A stretch of 64,000 bases of DNA from Epiperipatus broadwayi (GCA_028023455.1 JAQFVV010006271.1:5913048-5977047), one strand, 5' to 3'. Numbered from the stretch's first letter, positions 25,116 to 36,262 are shown. Program-made: numbers and translations. Notes: generated by a model not told the origin, from the sequence alone.

Positions 25116-25489
25116 TATTCAATATAAAGATATATACTTATAGTATTCTAATGTTAAGCATTTTTATTTTAATCCAAATTATTATTTTTCCAATGATGGA
25201 CACATATCCTATCCTTAATTATATAGCTTTTTTATTTAACTAAAAAGGTATTTGTTTTTTCTGGGCAAAACAGAGCGATATAACATTCCTGGGCCTGTCA
25301 ACTCTTAAACAATTCTATCTTTTCCCAAAGACTTTATTATGTGTTTCAGGTGTTAGTATTCAGTCATTTATAGTTAAAATCTGCAAAGCGCATGTGCAAC
25401 AGCTTAATGCTGTTTAGCTATTACAGTTTATAAAACTTCGCGCTATATAAAATAATTGATTAATTTGTTATTTTATAATATGGCTTTTT

Positions 25490-26010
25490 TTACTATTTTT
25501 AAAAATGTAAGTGATTTTTTTTTGTTTTTGTTTTTCAAAAAAACACCTTTTTTCTTTTGGTCAAAAATCCTATGTGAATTGAAATAATACGCCTTTATTT
25601 TTCTTGAAAAACTATCTTATTCTTACTTTTTTTTTAGCTTTTTTAAGTGGTGTTTTTTGTTTTTGTAATTTTTTTGGGGGGAGGGGGGAATTATATTACA
25701 TGTTTTAAAAGAAGCTTTTTTTTTTAGTTTTAATTAAAAGGGGTGTGAGGTTTTTTTTTAATAATAATGTGTTCAAAAAAGCATAATTTATTTTATAGTA
25801 ATTAGGCAGGGGCGGCCTTGTTTCTTTTTTTGTATTTTCATAATAGTACAATAAATGTAATCTAAAAAGCAGACTTTTTTTCCCCAGTAATTAATCAGAC
25901 TCGTCTTTTTTGATTTTCCTGCTTTTACCTTTTCTTTTTGGTTTATCCCAAAAAAAGGGCCATTTTTTTCTTATTTACAATAAAGAATTTGTGTTTTAGT
26001 AGTTAACCCC
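25490..26010. other. Homopolymer-rich stretch, possible low-accuracy consensus
   Basis: An unusual succession of T, A, G and C runs (8-9 T near 25520, a G-rich GGGGGGAGGGGGG block at about 25674-25687, 10 T near 25716, AAAAAAGGG near 25950). It differs from normal AT-rich intron texture here. It may be real low-complexity DNA or an assembly-error region. Confidence 0.4.
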
Positions 26011-26039
26011 CCAAAAAGACATCTGCTACTGAAGCCCAA

Positions 26040-26810
26040 ACTTTGTATTATCTGATCAAGGTGAATATGGGCTCCGTGCCAACTAATACATTCTTACACT
26101 TCAAGTGGTTTCTAAATAAAATAGACCCAATTTGTCATGCCTGCTCAAGAGGAGAGGAGACCTTTAATCATCTGTCAAATATATGTCCAGACTATAACAG
26201 TATTAGAAGTGTCATCTCTCAACACTGCATTATAGCAGTGGATAAAATTCTGGACATCAGGGGTTGTTTTTTCTCTGGAGACTTTACAGTCATCAGGTTA
26301 TCTATCTTCCTGACATATGCTTTTTGGTACACAAGATGCAGGACAAAGTTCATACAACCAACACCGGACCCCAAAGCTATATTTTGCAATAAGCTCAAAG
26401 CTCTTCAAAACAGACAAGATATTATTCTCTAGATTTTTATTTATTAATACATGGAGCCTACTAATATGGTTCACAGACACTACATGAATATTGGACCCGA
26501 TATATCCACATTGTAAAGTATTGTAAATGAAGTAGTCTATGATGCAACATGCTGGATTTTACTAGAGAGGCATTGATTTCACACTACATGTATCCCAGCT
26601 GATAAGTTAGCATTATTAGGCCAACCTCAAAAGGGGTGGTTAATACCAACAAAATGAAATGTATTTACTCATACATCAACCTGCTAGTGCAGAAAATAGC
26701 TCTGGCATACATCTACCAGACCAATGCCGGCAATGGATGAGCCAACATTAACAAAGTGTATTTATTATTCATCTGTACAATTTTATTATGTTAATAAATA
26801 TATTTTTAAA
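26040..26810 (+). mobile_element. 3' end of a non-LTR retrotransposon (LINE)
   Basis: The ORF at 26043-26432 ends in a cysteine/histidine knuckle C-x2-C-x8-H-x4-C (CHACSRGEETFNHLSNIC), found after the reverse transcriptase of Jockey/I/CR1-type LINEs. It is followed by about 370 bp of non-coding sequence ending in an AT-rich tail near 26800. Truncated at its 5' side; no RT catalytic motifs are present. Confidence 0.65.
26043..26432 (+). pseudogene. LINE ORF2 C-terminal fragment with zinc knuckle
   Basis: 129 codons. The knuckle (CHACSRGEE...HLSNIC) is at residues about 30-48, followed by a mostly hydrophobic/aromatic stretch (FLTYAFWYTRCRTKF) at about 87-104. This corresponds to the extreme C-terminus of a LINE polyprotein; the Met start is arbitrary because the upstream part is missing. 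Not expected to be functional alone. Confidence 0.6.
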
Positions 26811-27059
26811 ATAAATAGACCTCTTTCTTTTTAGTTACAATAAAGAATCAAAGACTTTTTTATTTGGCATATTTTCCTCCAACCCCCTACTCTTCAACAC
26901 TGACAGTCTTGTTGTAATATTAAATGAAAGTTTTAAAGAAAAAAAAACGAATGAACGACACTAAAACAAAACCCAAAAAACTTTGGATTTGAATGGCTTA
27001 TAAATTAATCATAATGGCAAACAGATTCATTCCAAAATAACTTTATTAACAAAATATCA

Positions 27060-27251
27060 TCAACCATTATTAATCCACTGCAGGATGAAGGTCTTTCCAA
27101 GTTCAATCCATCTTTTCTTATCTTTAGCTTCTCTTCTCCACACCACCCCTGCACACTTTCTTATTTCATCCATCCATCTCACATATGGTCTAATCTCTTG
27201 GAATCCAGTTTTAAATTTCAATTGTCCATCAATTATCATCTCTTCTAGCAA
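27060..27251 (-). pseudogene. RTE LINE C-terminal tail
   Basis: 63 codons with the conserved RTE ending pattern 'R-P-x2-R-W-x-D-E-I-R-K ... W ... A-x-D/K ... W-x-x-L-G ... QW': RPYVRWMDEIRK, then KRWIELGKTFILQW. It is followed at once by TGATGATA, the element's 3' terminus. Separated from the RT by frameshifts between 27250 and 27480. Confidence 0.75.
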
Positions 27252-27484
27252 TATGTCCAGCCCAACTCCACTTCAGTCTTTTAATTTTTTCAATAAAGCC
27301 AGTAACACCTGTTTGTTCTCTTACCCATACATTGCATTTTCAATCTCTTCTTGTTACTTCCAACATACATCTCTCCATACTTCTTGAGTGGTCTGAAGTC
27401 TCTGTATTGCTCTTCTATTAAGTGTCCAAGTCTCAGATCCATAAGTAAGAACTAGCAAAACACATTTATTAAATACCTTCTTTT

Positions 27485-28146
27485 TCAAACACATAGGCAA
27501 CACATAGGCATATTTCCTTTTAGAGTCAAGTTATTTCTACCAAAACCACTCCAACCAAGTTTAATTCTATGATTAATTTCATCCATTATATTTCCATTTG
27601 TATTAATATTCTGACCAAGGTATTTGTAACTGTTAACTACTTCTAACTTATCATAATCAATCTTTATTTTCATATTTTGAGAAAATCTATTAAACATTAC
27701 TTTAGTCTTTTTTAACCATTTATCTTTAGTCCTACTTTCCTACTTTCATCTGATAACTCCTGCAACATTTCCTGTAGCTCTAAAGCATTATTTGCAAAAA
27801 CAACTACATCATCTGCAAAATGTAAATGACTTAAATAATCTCTATTTACTTTTACTCCTTTAGTTTCCAATTTTAATCCACAAAATACTTCTTGCAGCAC
27901 TGCTGTAAAAAGTTTTGGAGATATGGAGTCACCCTGTCTTACATCCTTTTTAATGTTGACTTTCCCAGTATCATTATATAATCTAATTGTTGCTGTTGCA
28001 TTTTTATAAATATTCTTTAAAATATGACAATATCCTGGATCTATACCTTGATGATTCAATGCTTTAATCACTGAAGAAATGTTTATAGAATCAAATGCCT
28101 TTTCATAATCTACAAATCCTAAGCATAATGGCAACTCATATTCCAT
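27485..28146 (-). pseudogene. RTE LINE reverse transcriptase, palm and thumb
   Basis: Two adjoining minus-strand frames. 27712-28146 carries motif A (LGFVDYEKAFDSI), motif B region (DVRQGDSISPKLFTAVLQ) and the catalytic FADD box (HLHFADDVVVFANN), then LKING before a stop. 27485-27697 continues with the thumb region (VVNSYKYLGQNINTNGN, HRIKLGWSGFGRNN). The reverse transcriptase would copy the element's RNA at the genomic nick. The motif residues are intact but the frame is broken after LKING and again after MPMC. Confidence 0.85.
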
Positions 28147-28441
28147 TTGTCCTTTCTATAATTTCTCTCAATACTTGGATATGATCTACTGTACTAAAAT
28201 CACTTTTAAATCCAGCTTGTTCTCTTGGTTGGTGGAAATCCAGTGTTTTCTGTAGATGAGTTGTAATTATCTTAGTAAAAATTTTGTATAAAACTGATAA
28301 AAGACTGATAGGTCTGTAATTTCTAATATCTTCTTTATCACCTTTTTTAAATATTAATCTTAATACTGCATTCTTCCAATCATCTGGTATATATTTATCA
28401 TTTAAAAATTTGGTATATAATTTTGCTAAGTATTTCTTCAC
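28136..28441 (-). pseudogene. RTE LINE reverse transcriptase, fingers
   Basis: 101 codons with PDDWKNAVLRLIFKKGD, IRNYRPISLLSVLYKIFTKI and REQAGFKSDFSTVDHI, the fingers-domain order of non-LTR reverse transcriptases (R-N-Y-R-P-I-S-L-L and Q-A-G-F-R-x-x-x-S/T-T-x-D-H). It overlaps the next frame by about 10 bases, the site of a frameshift. Confidence 0.8.
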
Positions 28442-28664
28442 CTGCTTCCTTCAATATATCAATTATAATTCTGTCATTACCGGGAGCCTTCCCTTTCTTC
28501 ATAAATTTAATTGCATGCCTCACTTCCTCATTCAAAATTCTGGGCAATTCAGAAGATACAATAGATATAGGAGGCACTTGTTCTTTATTACACTATAATT
28601 CTTGATAGAAGTCTTCTACACATTTTATGATGTCATCTCTCTTTTTAGTAATAATGCCATCTTT

Positions 28665-28994
28665 TTATCTTATTGCAGATATAAATTTCCTACCAATACC
28701 AAAATGTTGTTTCACGCTCTCTAGACTTTTATTCTCTTCTACAGCTTTCCTTACTAGTTCACAATTATACTTTCTTATATCATTTTCAACTTTTTTCCAC
28801 ATCATTTTACAAAATTTGAGATATTCAATCTTTTTTAATGCATCATTGTTGTATATCCTCATATTTCTTCTTTTCTTCATAAATTCTCTAATCTCAATAG
28901 AAATTTTATTAGTCAATTGCTGATTTTTTCTACTAGCTATCTTTATCACAGTTTTGAAAAGTGTATCAGTTATTTTCCCATTAATGTGATTCAA
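28665..28994 (-). pseudogene. RTE LINE linker between endonuclease and RT
   Basis: 109 codons, lysine/asparagine rich, with IEIREFMKKRRNMRIYNN and SVKQHFGIGRKFISAI. The same FGIGRKFISAI stretch is found in the copies near 57.4 and 51.2 kb, confirming that it belongs to the element. Confidence 0.7.
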
Positions 28995-29036
28995 ATCTGA
29001 ATCATGTTCAAATTTGTAAGTTCCAGTTTAAAATCA

Positions 29037-29330
29037 TTAGAATGTTTCTGAAAATTTAGGAATATCAACTGTAAATATTGTTTTTCTTAATAATTTTTGT
29101 CTCTTTAGTTTTGCATTAACATGTATGTTACATCTTCCTAACTGATGATTACTTCCTGTGTTAAATTTATTAAGAAGACTACAATCTTGAAATATGTATT
29201 TTTTGTTAGTCAAAATATAATCCAAATCTTCTGTACATTCATCTGAAGGCTTCCATGTCCATTTCCTTTTAACATTTTTCTCAAAAAAGGAATTCATAAT
29301 ATAAAGTTTTTCTTTTTCTGCAAACTCCAC
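29037..29330 (-). pseudogene. RTE LINE endonuclease, C-terminal half
   Basis: 97 codons with EKLYIMNSFFEKN, KWTWKPSDECTEDLDYIL and TGSNHQLGRCNIHV. The last corresponds to the conserved 'G-S-D-H-R-L-V-R' block of APE-type endonucleases. Here the catalytic aspartate position reads asparagine (SNH) and V is G, so nicking activity would be lost. Confidence 0.78.
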
Positions 29331-29500
29331 AAGTCTATGTCCTCTTACCTACAGCATTTTCATCTTTCATTTGTTTACTAATTCTATGCAAGTCTCCCAT
29401 AACAATTTAAAAATGTTGATTACTCTGATCAAAAACCTTTTGTATGTCCATATAAAAATCTTCTATATTTTCATCATTATGAGAACTTGTTGGGGCATAA

Positions 29501-29540
29501 ACTCGAATTATCTGCATTTAACTCGAATTATCTGCATTTG
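29501..29540. repeat. 20-bp tandem duplication inside the RTE endonuclease
   Basis: ACTCGAATTATCTGCATTTA is followed immediately by a second copy differing only in the last base. The extra 20 bp shift the minus-strand frame and terminate the endonuclease ORF. Confidence 0.9.
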
Positions 29541-30038
29541 GTATCTGCTAAAATTAAGTTGTAAAACTAATCTTGTCACTCTGTCTGATACACCATCAAT
29601 CCCCACAATGTTATTCTTCCATTTTTTATTTGTAATAAATCCTACTCCACTTGTATTTCCAATATTTGTGCCGTTATAGTAGAATATATATCCATTTTTT
29701 AAATCAATTGTTTCTTCACATTTTCTTCTAACTTCACAAAGTCCAATAATGTCCCATTTAATATAAGACAGTTTTTTTTTTAACTCTTGCCAGGTTCCTT
29801 CACTTGAAAGTGATCTGCAGTTGTAAGTACCTAAATAAAAAGTCATTATCAAATGGCAGTCTGAGTCCGCAATCAGGGGATTCTTAGCATCCTCCATCTT
29901 CAGCCACCAATCACTACCTTGGTTGGTGTTGTTACAGCCTCCTGGGAATAAGGGCCATGATTTATTTTTGTCTGTCATAATTGTATATATTGGAATAAAT
30001 GTTCTTAATCTCAGAGGTAAAAAGCCATCCATGTTCAT
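29508..30038 (-). pseudogene. RTE LINE endonuclease, N-terminal half
   Basis: 176 codons. After a leader of about 65 residues comes LGTYNCRSLSSEGTWQEL, WDIIGLCEVRRK (metal-binding glutamate), YYNGTNIGNTSGVGFI and VSDRVTRLVLQL, the opening strands of APE endonucleases. The frame ends IIRVKCR because of a 20-bp tandem duplication at 29501-29540. The ATG at 30038 is a plausible original start since homology begins well inside. Confidence 0.82.
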
Positions 30039-30224
30039 ATACTATATGATTAATCACATAGTAATAACAGCTGCAACAACAAGAACATATGGAGTGGACA
30101 TTAGGAATTTTGCACTTCTCAGTTCCTTTAAGGCCTCCAAGAAGAATCAAAGGGTCTCTTTTCAGTTAATAGCAAACTCCTTTCTGCAGCTACTAACAAT
30201 ATATAACTTTTAATTCCTCAGAAA

Positions 30225-31790
30225 TTTTTTTGCCTAAAAAGTGTAACATTTTTGAACAACATTGTGAACAAACAGCCAGAAATGAGTTTGGAGACTATTG
30301 AGTTGTGTGGGCAGTCATTTGCTGTAACATGGCTTTAAATATGTCCTCATCTTCATGAAGGCATCTCCAAATAAATTCAGCCAGATAATTATCTAGATAT
30401 TGGCATGCTGTACTGCAGTGTTTTTTGTTTTGCCACCTCAGAAGACCCCAAAACCTCTCAATGGTCTGGGTGTGGGTACCTGTTCTGGGGTCAACAAAAT
30501 TATATTGTTAGTTAACTTTTAGGAGGTTAAAGCCTGCTTCCTCAAGGTTAGTGGTCTTATACCTTTTCTGTCTGAGTAGATGGTAGATCTAGACTTCACA
30601 TTCTGGTGGATGGCATCCAGCAGCATCACTGCAGAGTGACAGGGAATGACAGATGCAAACCATTTCCCTGTCTCCTTGCAAACACCTCCAAAAAGCCACT
30701 GCTGTGAAAGCATCCTTCCCTGATGGTTCTTGGGTCATGAGAAAAGGGGTTTCATTTATTTCCACAATGAGTCCAGGACCACATATTTTATGCTAGAGGG
30801 GCATAAAAAGGCTTAAATGTCAGAGCTCTCTCAAACCGGTCATCCACTGTACTAATGTGGGTTTCAAGATTTGGAGATCATCTCTGGCATGATTAATGGT
30901 CAGCCAGTCTCAGCTCCACAAATACATGAGCTGCAAAGCTTCAAGGAAAGACATTCTGGCACCCTCAAACTATGCCCCCTTTGTGAATGGACACTGTTTT
31001 CCTGCAGGCATGCGAGTAGCACACAATCTGCCAAGATTGTCTGCAAAGTGTCATACCTTTACCACAGGCACCTTGATTAGCATGTGGCAGAATGTTTTGA
31101 CTCTGCAGAAAGGCAACTATGTCATTTTCTGTGTTTGGGTCATCCCACAGTTGAATCATGATGCTATTGACACCAGCCATTTTGTTTTTCTCATATGAGT
31201 CACAGCCAAAATGGTGCTTTTTCATGAATGCCTGCAATCATGCTGTGGCAGAGCCATTTCCAAGTTTAAAACACTTCCACATTGCATAGGGAAGCATTGC
31301 TGATATGCTAACAATTATTGGTAGTTAATACAATGCTCATTGGTGTCTAGGCAAAACCATTTGGAATAACATTTCAACAGTTCTAAGACATTCCAGTACA
31401 CACAGCTTCAGATTAAATGGTAGCAAACTGCCATTACTGATCTACACATATGAAAGCCACACAAAGCTGGCAAAACATTTCTGTGCATATGCATAGAAAG
31501 TGATGCCATCATGCAGCAACTATTAAATGACTATTATGATCATAGTTTTACATTAGCCATAGGTTCAGTATACAGCAGAATTAAAATAGATGCTTATTGA
31601 TTGGTAGTGTCATAGTTTTGTCCACATAAATCACATCTCATGGGTGCTAAATGGCTACTATGATTCTAGTGATGTATTAGCTGTAGGTTTGGCCACAAAA
31701 GTGGTATTATTCTGTGTTTTTACACAGAAATAGTGTCACCAAGCAATGTACAGTGGCTATTTAACAAGAACCAAATAAAAACTTTACATG
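30225..31790 (-). mobile_element. Merlin/IS1595-type DNA transposon remnant
   Basis: Minus-strand frames spell an IS1595-family (ISXO2-like) transposase; see the pseudogene. The element ends are not resolved: the non-coding sequence beyond 31260 to about 31790 may be its 5' part, and GCCTAAAAAGTGTAAC near 30231-30246 resembles a terminal sequence, but I found no clean inverse partner. It sits directly beside the RTE LINE, whose 5' end is at about 30060. Confidence 0.6.
30295..31240 (-). pseudogene. Merlin/IS1595 (ISXO2-like) transposase pseudogene
   Basis: Pieces in order: MQAFMKKHHFGCDSYEKN and DDPNTENDIVAFLQSQNI (about 31237-31080), a cysteine-containing middle (LCRQSWQIVCYSHAC), GLIVEINETPF (30746-30775), QQWLFGGVCKETGKWF (near 30670-30710) and STIYSDRKG (near 30560-30590). 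The last is HTQTIERFWGLLRWQNKKH (about 30420-30480), with the stop at 30295-30297. This is the IS1595 DDE order with 'EIDE', 'I.SD' and 'NTIE' blocks. The first catalytic aspartate is asparagine here (codon at 30754-30756), and frameshifts separate the blocks, so it is inactive. Merlin elements cut and paste with 8-9-bp duplications; none was found here. Confidence 0.75.
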
Positions 31791-31799
31791 AATTTTATA

Positions 31800-33950
31800 A
31801 TATAATTATTTCTGAACCAGGTGTTAAAAACAACAAACAACCCAAAGCCAAATGTAGCTGATCTCAGTTGAGCCAATTATATTACATTTGTTTTTTTATT
31901 CTTTACAGATTATGTATATATTAATTAAAAAAAACATATTGACAGATTGAATACCCCATTGTTTAAACAGAATTTGTTTTTACAGGAATCATGAAGTTGA
32001 TAAAATCATTGCATATGTGCATCTGACATATTTACTTTGGTTGGGGAGACATCTTTAAGTGGAACAACAATTTTTATGTCTGGTCTTCACTTGTATTAGA
32101 TGCTGTTGTTTTCATTTGCTATTGAGACAGTTTAATTTTACTTTTCTACCACTAAGATTATAAATCATTTTGCATCTATAAAATCATCATTTATCCCCCT
32201 CATTTTCCTCAACCTTAAATATTAGTAAGACCTTAGATAAAAATAGAATAAAGGTAATGAAGAAAATGAAAAAAAAAACAAATACTTGTTATAGAAAATT
32301 TACATTAAAGTGGAAATGAATTTAGTGAGATGAAAGTTAACCCAGTAGATGAAAATAATAGCCTAATTGTGTATCCTTGAATTTTCCAAAATGTGTATTC
32401 ATAAGATGTGAACCAATATTTGCTTCAAATAAGACTACTGTCAATAAAAATTAGATTTTAATCTATCAGACATTCTAAAGAGTAAAGTCTCATATTGGAA
32501 GAAGAGACGTCTATAGGAAACTTGTTTATATATGAGAAATTGTGGATGCAAACAAACCTTCCTGCTTTAGAAGTTTAAGAAAAAGACATACAAGTAGTTT
32601 TGGTGTCTTGCATGCTTTATTTAAAATCATTCAGATCAATTGGAAAACAGATTCCTTTTCAACAAAGATGTAGCCATTGGGAGTATAGTGTTTTCATGAT
32701 AGCACTTGTAAATAACAAAGGATAAAAACAAATATAGTAAAGTCAGGTTGGATAGATGAAAGGTTTAAGAGTTACAGTCATAAAGTAAACTATGAAACAA
32801 ATTACTGTTTCCAAACCTTAAGAAGTAGAAGGATGGTAATAAAAAAATCAAATTAGAACCAAACTTCAAACTAAGACAAGTCTTCTGAAGATAAGAACAG
32901 AAGGCTCTTACAATGAAATCTAATTTCAAAGTAGACTTTCATATAGAATTTTAATCAAGTTTGAATGCTATTTACAGAAAATGATAAAAATTTGAAAATC
33001 TCAATACTTGATAATAGGCCATAAACAAATGAACTCTAGTCTTAAGGCAGACAATGAAACTAAATTACATGTTGGATATTTCCAATGAAATGTCTTAGAA
33101 AAATTCAAATTATTTAAACCTTTTAATTGGTTTAGCTTAAACATTTCAAATGTTAGCTAAGTAAAGGTTTGTTCTGCATATTAATTTTAACTATAGCTTA
33201 GCTGAGTGTAGTTTTGGCTGGTAAAGAGAGATTCATAGCACTCATGGGGTGGCTGGGTATGTTTAAAACATTTAAACAAACTAATTACAAATTGGACAAG
33301 GAAAAAAAAATTCTAATTAAACTTTTTAAATACATTTAATTGTTATTAATACTTCACTCATTAGTATATAAAACCTTTCAAGTAGTTTTATTGTTCTTTC
33401 TTCTTCAATTGTTGATGGCCTTTTTAGTGATAGTACCAGCAAATGCAACAATCAATAGAAATATGTACCTATCATAAATTAGCATCCTCATGATTTCACC
33501 ACTTTTTTCTAAGGTTCTTTTGGACAAACGTATGGTTGAATATCTTAAGCAATTATTTCTTTGATCTTTTTTGCTATTTGGTGATTCTTAGAACCTCCAA
33601 AGCTCAAAAGAATCTAATATCATTTATGTATAAAATCCTAAATATTCATAAACATTTACTCATTATAATAACTAATGTTTTAGCAATTCCATATCTCTAA
33701 AAAATCAGTAAATTGTAAAAAACAATTACTGAGCACAAAGGCCTGTCTTTTATCCAATTTATTTACACACCTAAAAAACTCTTAAATATTTGATTCAGAA
33801 TATTGTCCATTTTTTTTTTGCTTATTTCCATTTCTTTTATGGCCCATTTCATTTTTTCTGAGTCACAGAAGAAGTTCATTTATTGAAAGTAATCATCATT
33901 AAATGCTAGTTTATTTATAAGCTTTTCTGAGAATTCTTGTTAACAATTCT
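31800..33950. other. Intron sequence, no recognised gene
   Basis: Moderately complex, A-rich sequence with many stops. Possibly old LINE 5' sequence belonging to the remnant at 34.5 kb, but I could not recognise motifs. Confidence 0.3.
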
Positions 33951-34529
33951 AATTTATCACTCAAAAACATGTCTCTGTCTTTTGCATTCCAGTCTCTCTA
34001 ATTTCTCTAAAAATTTACATTGATTTTTCGTCTTGGTTTGTTTTTCCATACTTGATATCATTCTCAAATTAGATGTTGATGTCTTTTGATTGTTTGAATA
34101 TAATCTTCTCTTCTCTGCAATTATTATGACTGTGTTTGAGAGCCAAATATTTTGTCGTAATCTGTTTAATCCATGCTTATCTGCTGTCTTCATTAAGACA
34201 ATTTGAATTTACTTATCAGGATTTTAGTTTATTTTGAATTTGTGTAATCATTAGAAAAAATGTTCCAGATAGATTATGAATTCTTTGTCAGGGTTTTGAA
34301 ACAGAATTATATATCTGCTGTCTGAATTTCATGATTTTATTCACAGTCTGCACCTACAATGCAACATATGAATTTTTTGTTATACGGAATGTAATCTATT
34401 TTATTATATTTTATCATTTTCATCCAAAGTATCATATGTATGCTCCAATTGTTTATTGGAATTGTTTATGTGCTTCATCAAACATGAAACAAGATATAAC
34501 ATAGATTTGATGATTATGGAATTTTTAAT

Positions 34530-35480
34530 TTGAATCACTTCAAAGCAAAAACAAGAACTTTTTGGATTCTGGATTTACAAAATACTTGTAATTGTCTCAT
34601 TTATGCTCATTCAAAAGATAATTTACAGAATGTTTTTAATATTTTGAATGCAACATATAAAAACGTTGGTTTATTAATTAATGTTCAAAAAACAAGATTT
34701 TTGCCAACTAGTGATCAAAGAAAAATTCTTAGCAACTATTAAATTGGATAGTTATCAGTTTGAGAAGGTAAACTAGTTTAAATACTTTTATAGTTTTATA
34801 AATAGAAAGGTATATTTAAATATTGAGATACAACACAGATATTAAAAGATAGAGTAATCATTACAAGGAAATAACTAATGCAATTAAGTTTGTTGTGCAT
34901 TTCTATACAAAGCTGATATTTTACCTAATTTTTTATAAGGAAGTAAAACTTGAACACCCTATCAGTGCATTTTATTATTAAAAATATAAGTTAAATATAC
35001 TCTATAAAAATTTAAAAATACAATTGTAAGACCATAAAATTAATCAATGCGTTCTTCAACTTTTTTAATGTGATACTATAGAATTCACTACTCTAAAATT
35101 ATACCTGTCTTGGATTGTATATGTAAGACAAATGAACAATACACAATTTCCTAAGAAAGTCTTTTATGATGAATTTAAGCATGGTTTTTATGGTAAACCT
35201 AGGTCCTGTTTACATTATACGTGTTATCTCAAAGACATTCTAAAGAAATGAAATGTTCCATTGGGAAGTTTGTTCGAGAATAGAATACTTTGGACAACTA
35301 TAATTAGACATAATATTTAAATATTTCAGAATATAACTTTTTTGCTAACAAATTAAAAGACGGCAACTTAAAATATCAAATAAACAAATAATTGGGCCAG
35401 CATGTTTTACATGAAGGGAGTATTTGTGGTTCACAAATTAATTTGTATAGTCATCGCTAATTTCATTTCTAATGTAGTTT
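34530..35480 (+). mobile_element. Heavily decayed LINE remnant (plus)
   Basis: A short frame CLIYAHSKDNLQNVFNILNA...NVGLLINVQKTRFLP (34596-34710) matches the post-'YADD' region of non-LTR RTs ('.DLQ...#.F......GL.IN..KT'). Further on, frames give IPVLDCICKTNE (about 35100), FPKKVFYDEFKHGFYGKPR (about 35150-35205) and GPACFT (35397), which follow the C-terminal 'GH...M...R.PK..%YGEL..GKR..GRP' block. Stops and shifts throughout. A sister remnant lies at 39.5-40.9 kb. Confidence 0.6.
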
Positions 35481-35570
35481 TTTCTTTTGACCATAGAATG
35501 GCCATACTTGTTTTCGAGTGGCTATTTATTATTACTGCATGCTAATTTACAGAAGCATTAAACTATTACA

Positions 35571-35825
35571 TTGCACAGGCTTAAACATGCATTTATATAT
35601 GTAATATAGATGGGATTCGAACTCAGACTTTTACATGACTTACTATTCTCAGTGCCATCTCAAATTGCTGACCCACCTGATCACACACTATTTATATAAA
35701 TTAATACCTTGCACAGGCTTAAACCTGCATTTATATATGTAATATAGCCAGGATTCGAACTCAGACTTTCACATGACCCACTACTCTCAGTGTTATCTCA
35801 TATTGCTGACCCACCTGATCACACA
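35571..35825 (-). repeat. Two tandem tRNA-derived SINE units
   Basis: Two units about 138 bp apart (starting TTGCACAGGC at 35571 and 35709) run to CACCTGATCACACAC. On the minus strand each contains a strong B-box-like GAGTTCGAATCCC/T (35612-35624; about 35750-35763), the internal RNA polymerase III promoter element of tRNA-derived SINEs. The A-box is less clear. The second unit continues into the fold-back at 35709-36262. Confidence 0.65.
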
Positions 35826-36262
35826 CATTTGAAAAGATAAATAATCACCAATATACGTATTTCATGCTAAACCAGCAATCATCAGCGGTCAGAATGACTA
35901 ATATGTCAACATGGGTAGAATGACAACCTTGGCATTAACAAGGGCTTTGAACGTTCCATCATCAGATTTTCAATGAAATGGAAGGCTGAAGAATTGTGAG
36001 TTGGAATAGTTTGAAGCCTGTCCATTAAAGTATGAAGATTGGCTATCTTAATATAAAGCTGAGCACTGATTGTAAATCTGTGTGAGGATAGTAATCTAGA
36101 CCAACTGATGATTGCTGGTTTAGCATGAAATACATATATTGGTGATTATTTATCTTTTCAACATGTGTGTGATCGGGTGGGTCAGCAATATGAGATGGCA
36201 TTGAGAGTAGTGGGTTGTGTGAAAGTCTGAGTTCGAATCCCGCCTATATTACCTATATAGAA
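35709..36262. mobile_element. SINE-derived fold-back element, family A
   Basis: The left arm (35740-35885, minus-oriented SINE then AAAAGATAAATAATCACCAA, TTTCATGCTAAACCAGCAAT, CATCAG) is matched by the inverse right arm (about 36105-36256) ending in a plus-oriented SINE with GAGTTCGAATCC at 36229-36240. The middle, 35890-36100, contains ATCATCAGATTTTCAATG and TCCATTAAAGTATGAAGATT, shared with 37.2 and 43.8-44.7 kb. Transcripts would form a hairpin of roughly 150 bp. Non-coding. Confidence 0.75.

Larger units (their letters stand above)
27057..30060 (-). mobile_element. RTE-type LINE, nearly full length, inactivated
   Basis: About 3.0 kb on the minus strand covers an APE-type endonuclease (30038 down to 29037), a linker (28994-28665), reverse transcriptase (28441-27712) and a C-terminal tail ending FILQWINNG-stop, directly followed by TGATGATA (27057-27064). 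This compact layout and (TGATGA)-type 3' end are typical of RTE-clade elements. At least six frame breaks, a 20-bp tandem duplication at 29501-29540 and loss of an endonuclease catalytic residue show it is dead. Four shorter copies occur at 49.5-51.4, 55.1-55.7, 57.4-58.3 and 61.0-62.1 kb. Confidence 0.88.

Noticed and set aside
30871-31198. Plus-strand ORFs near 31 kb
   Set aside because: They are mirror frames of the Merlin transposase pseudogene on the minus strand.
35571-35825. CRISPR-like or satellite array
   Set aside because: Only two units, each a SINE head; no short repeats with regular spacers anywhere in the window.
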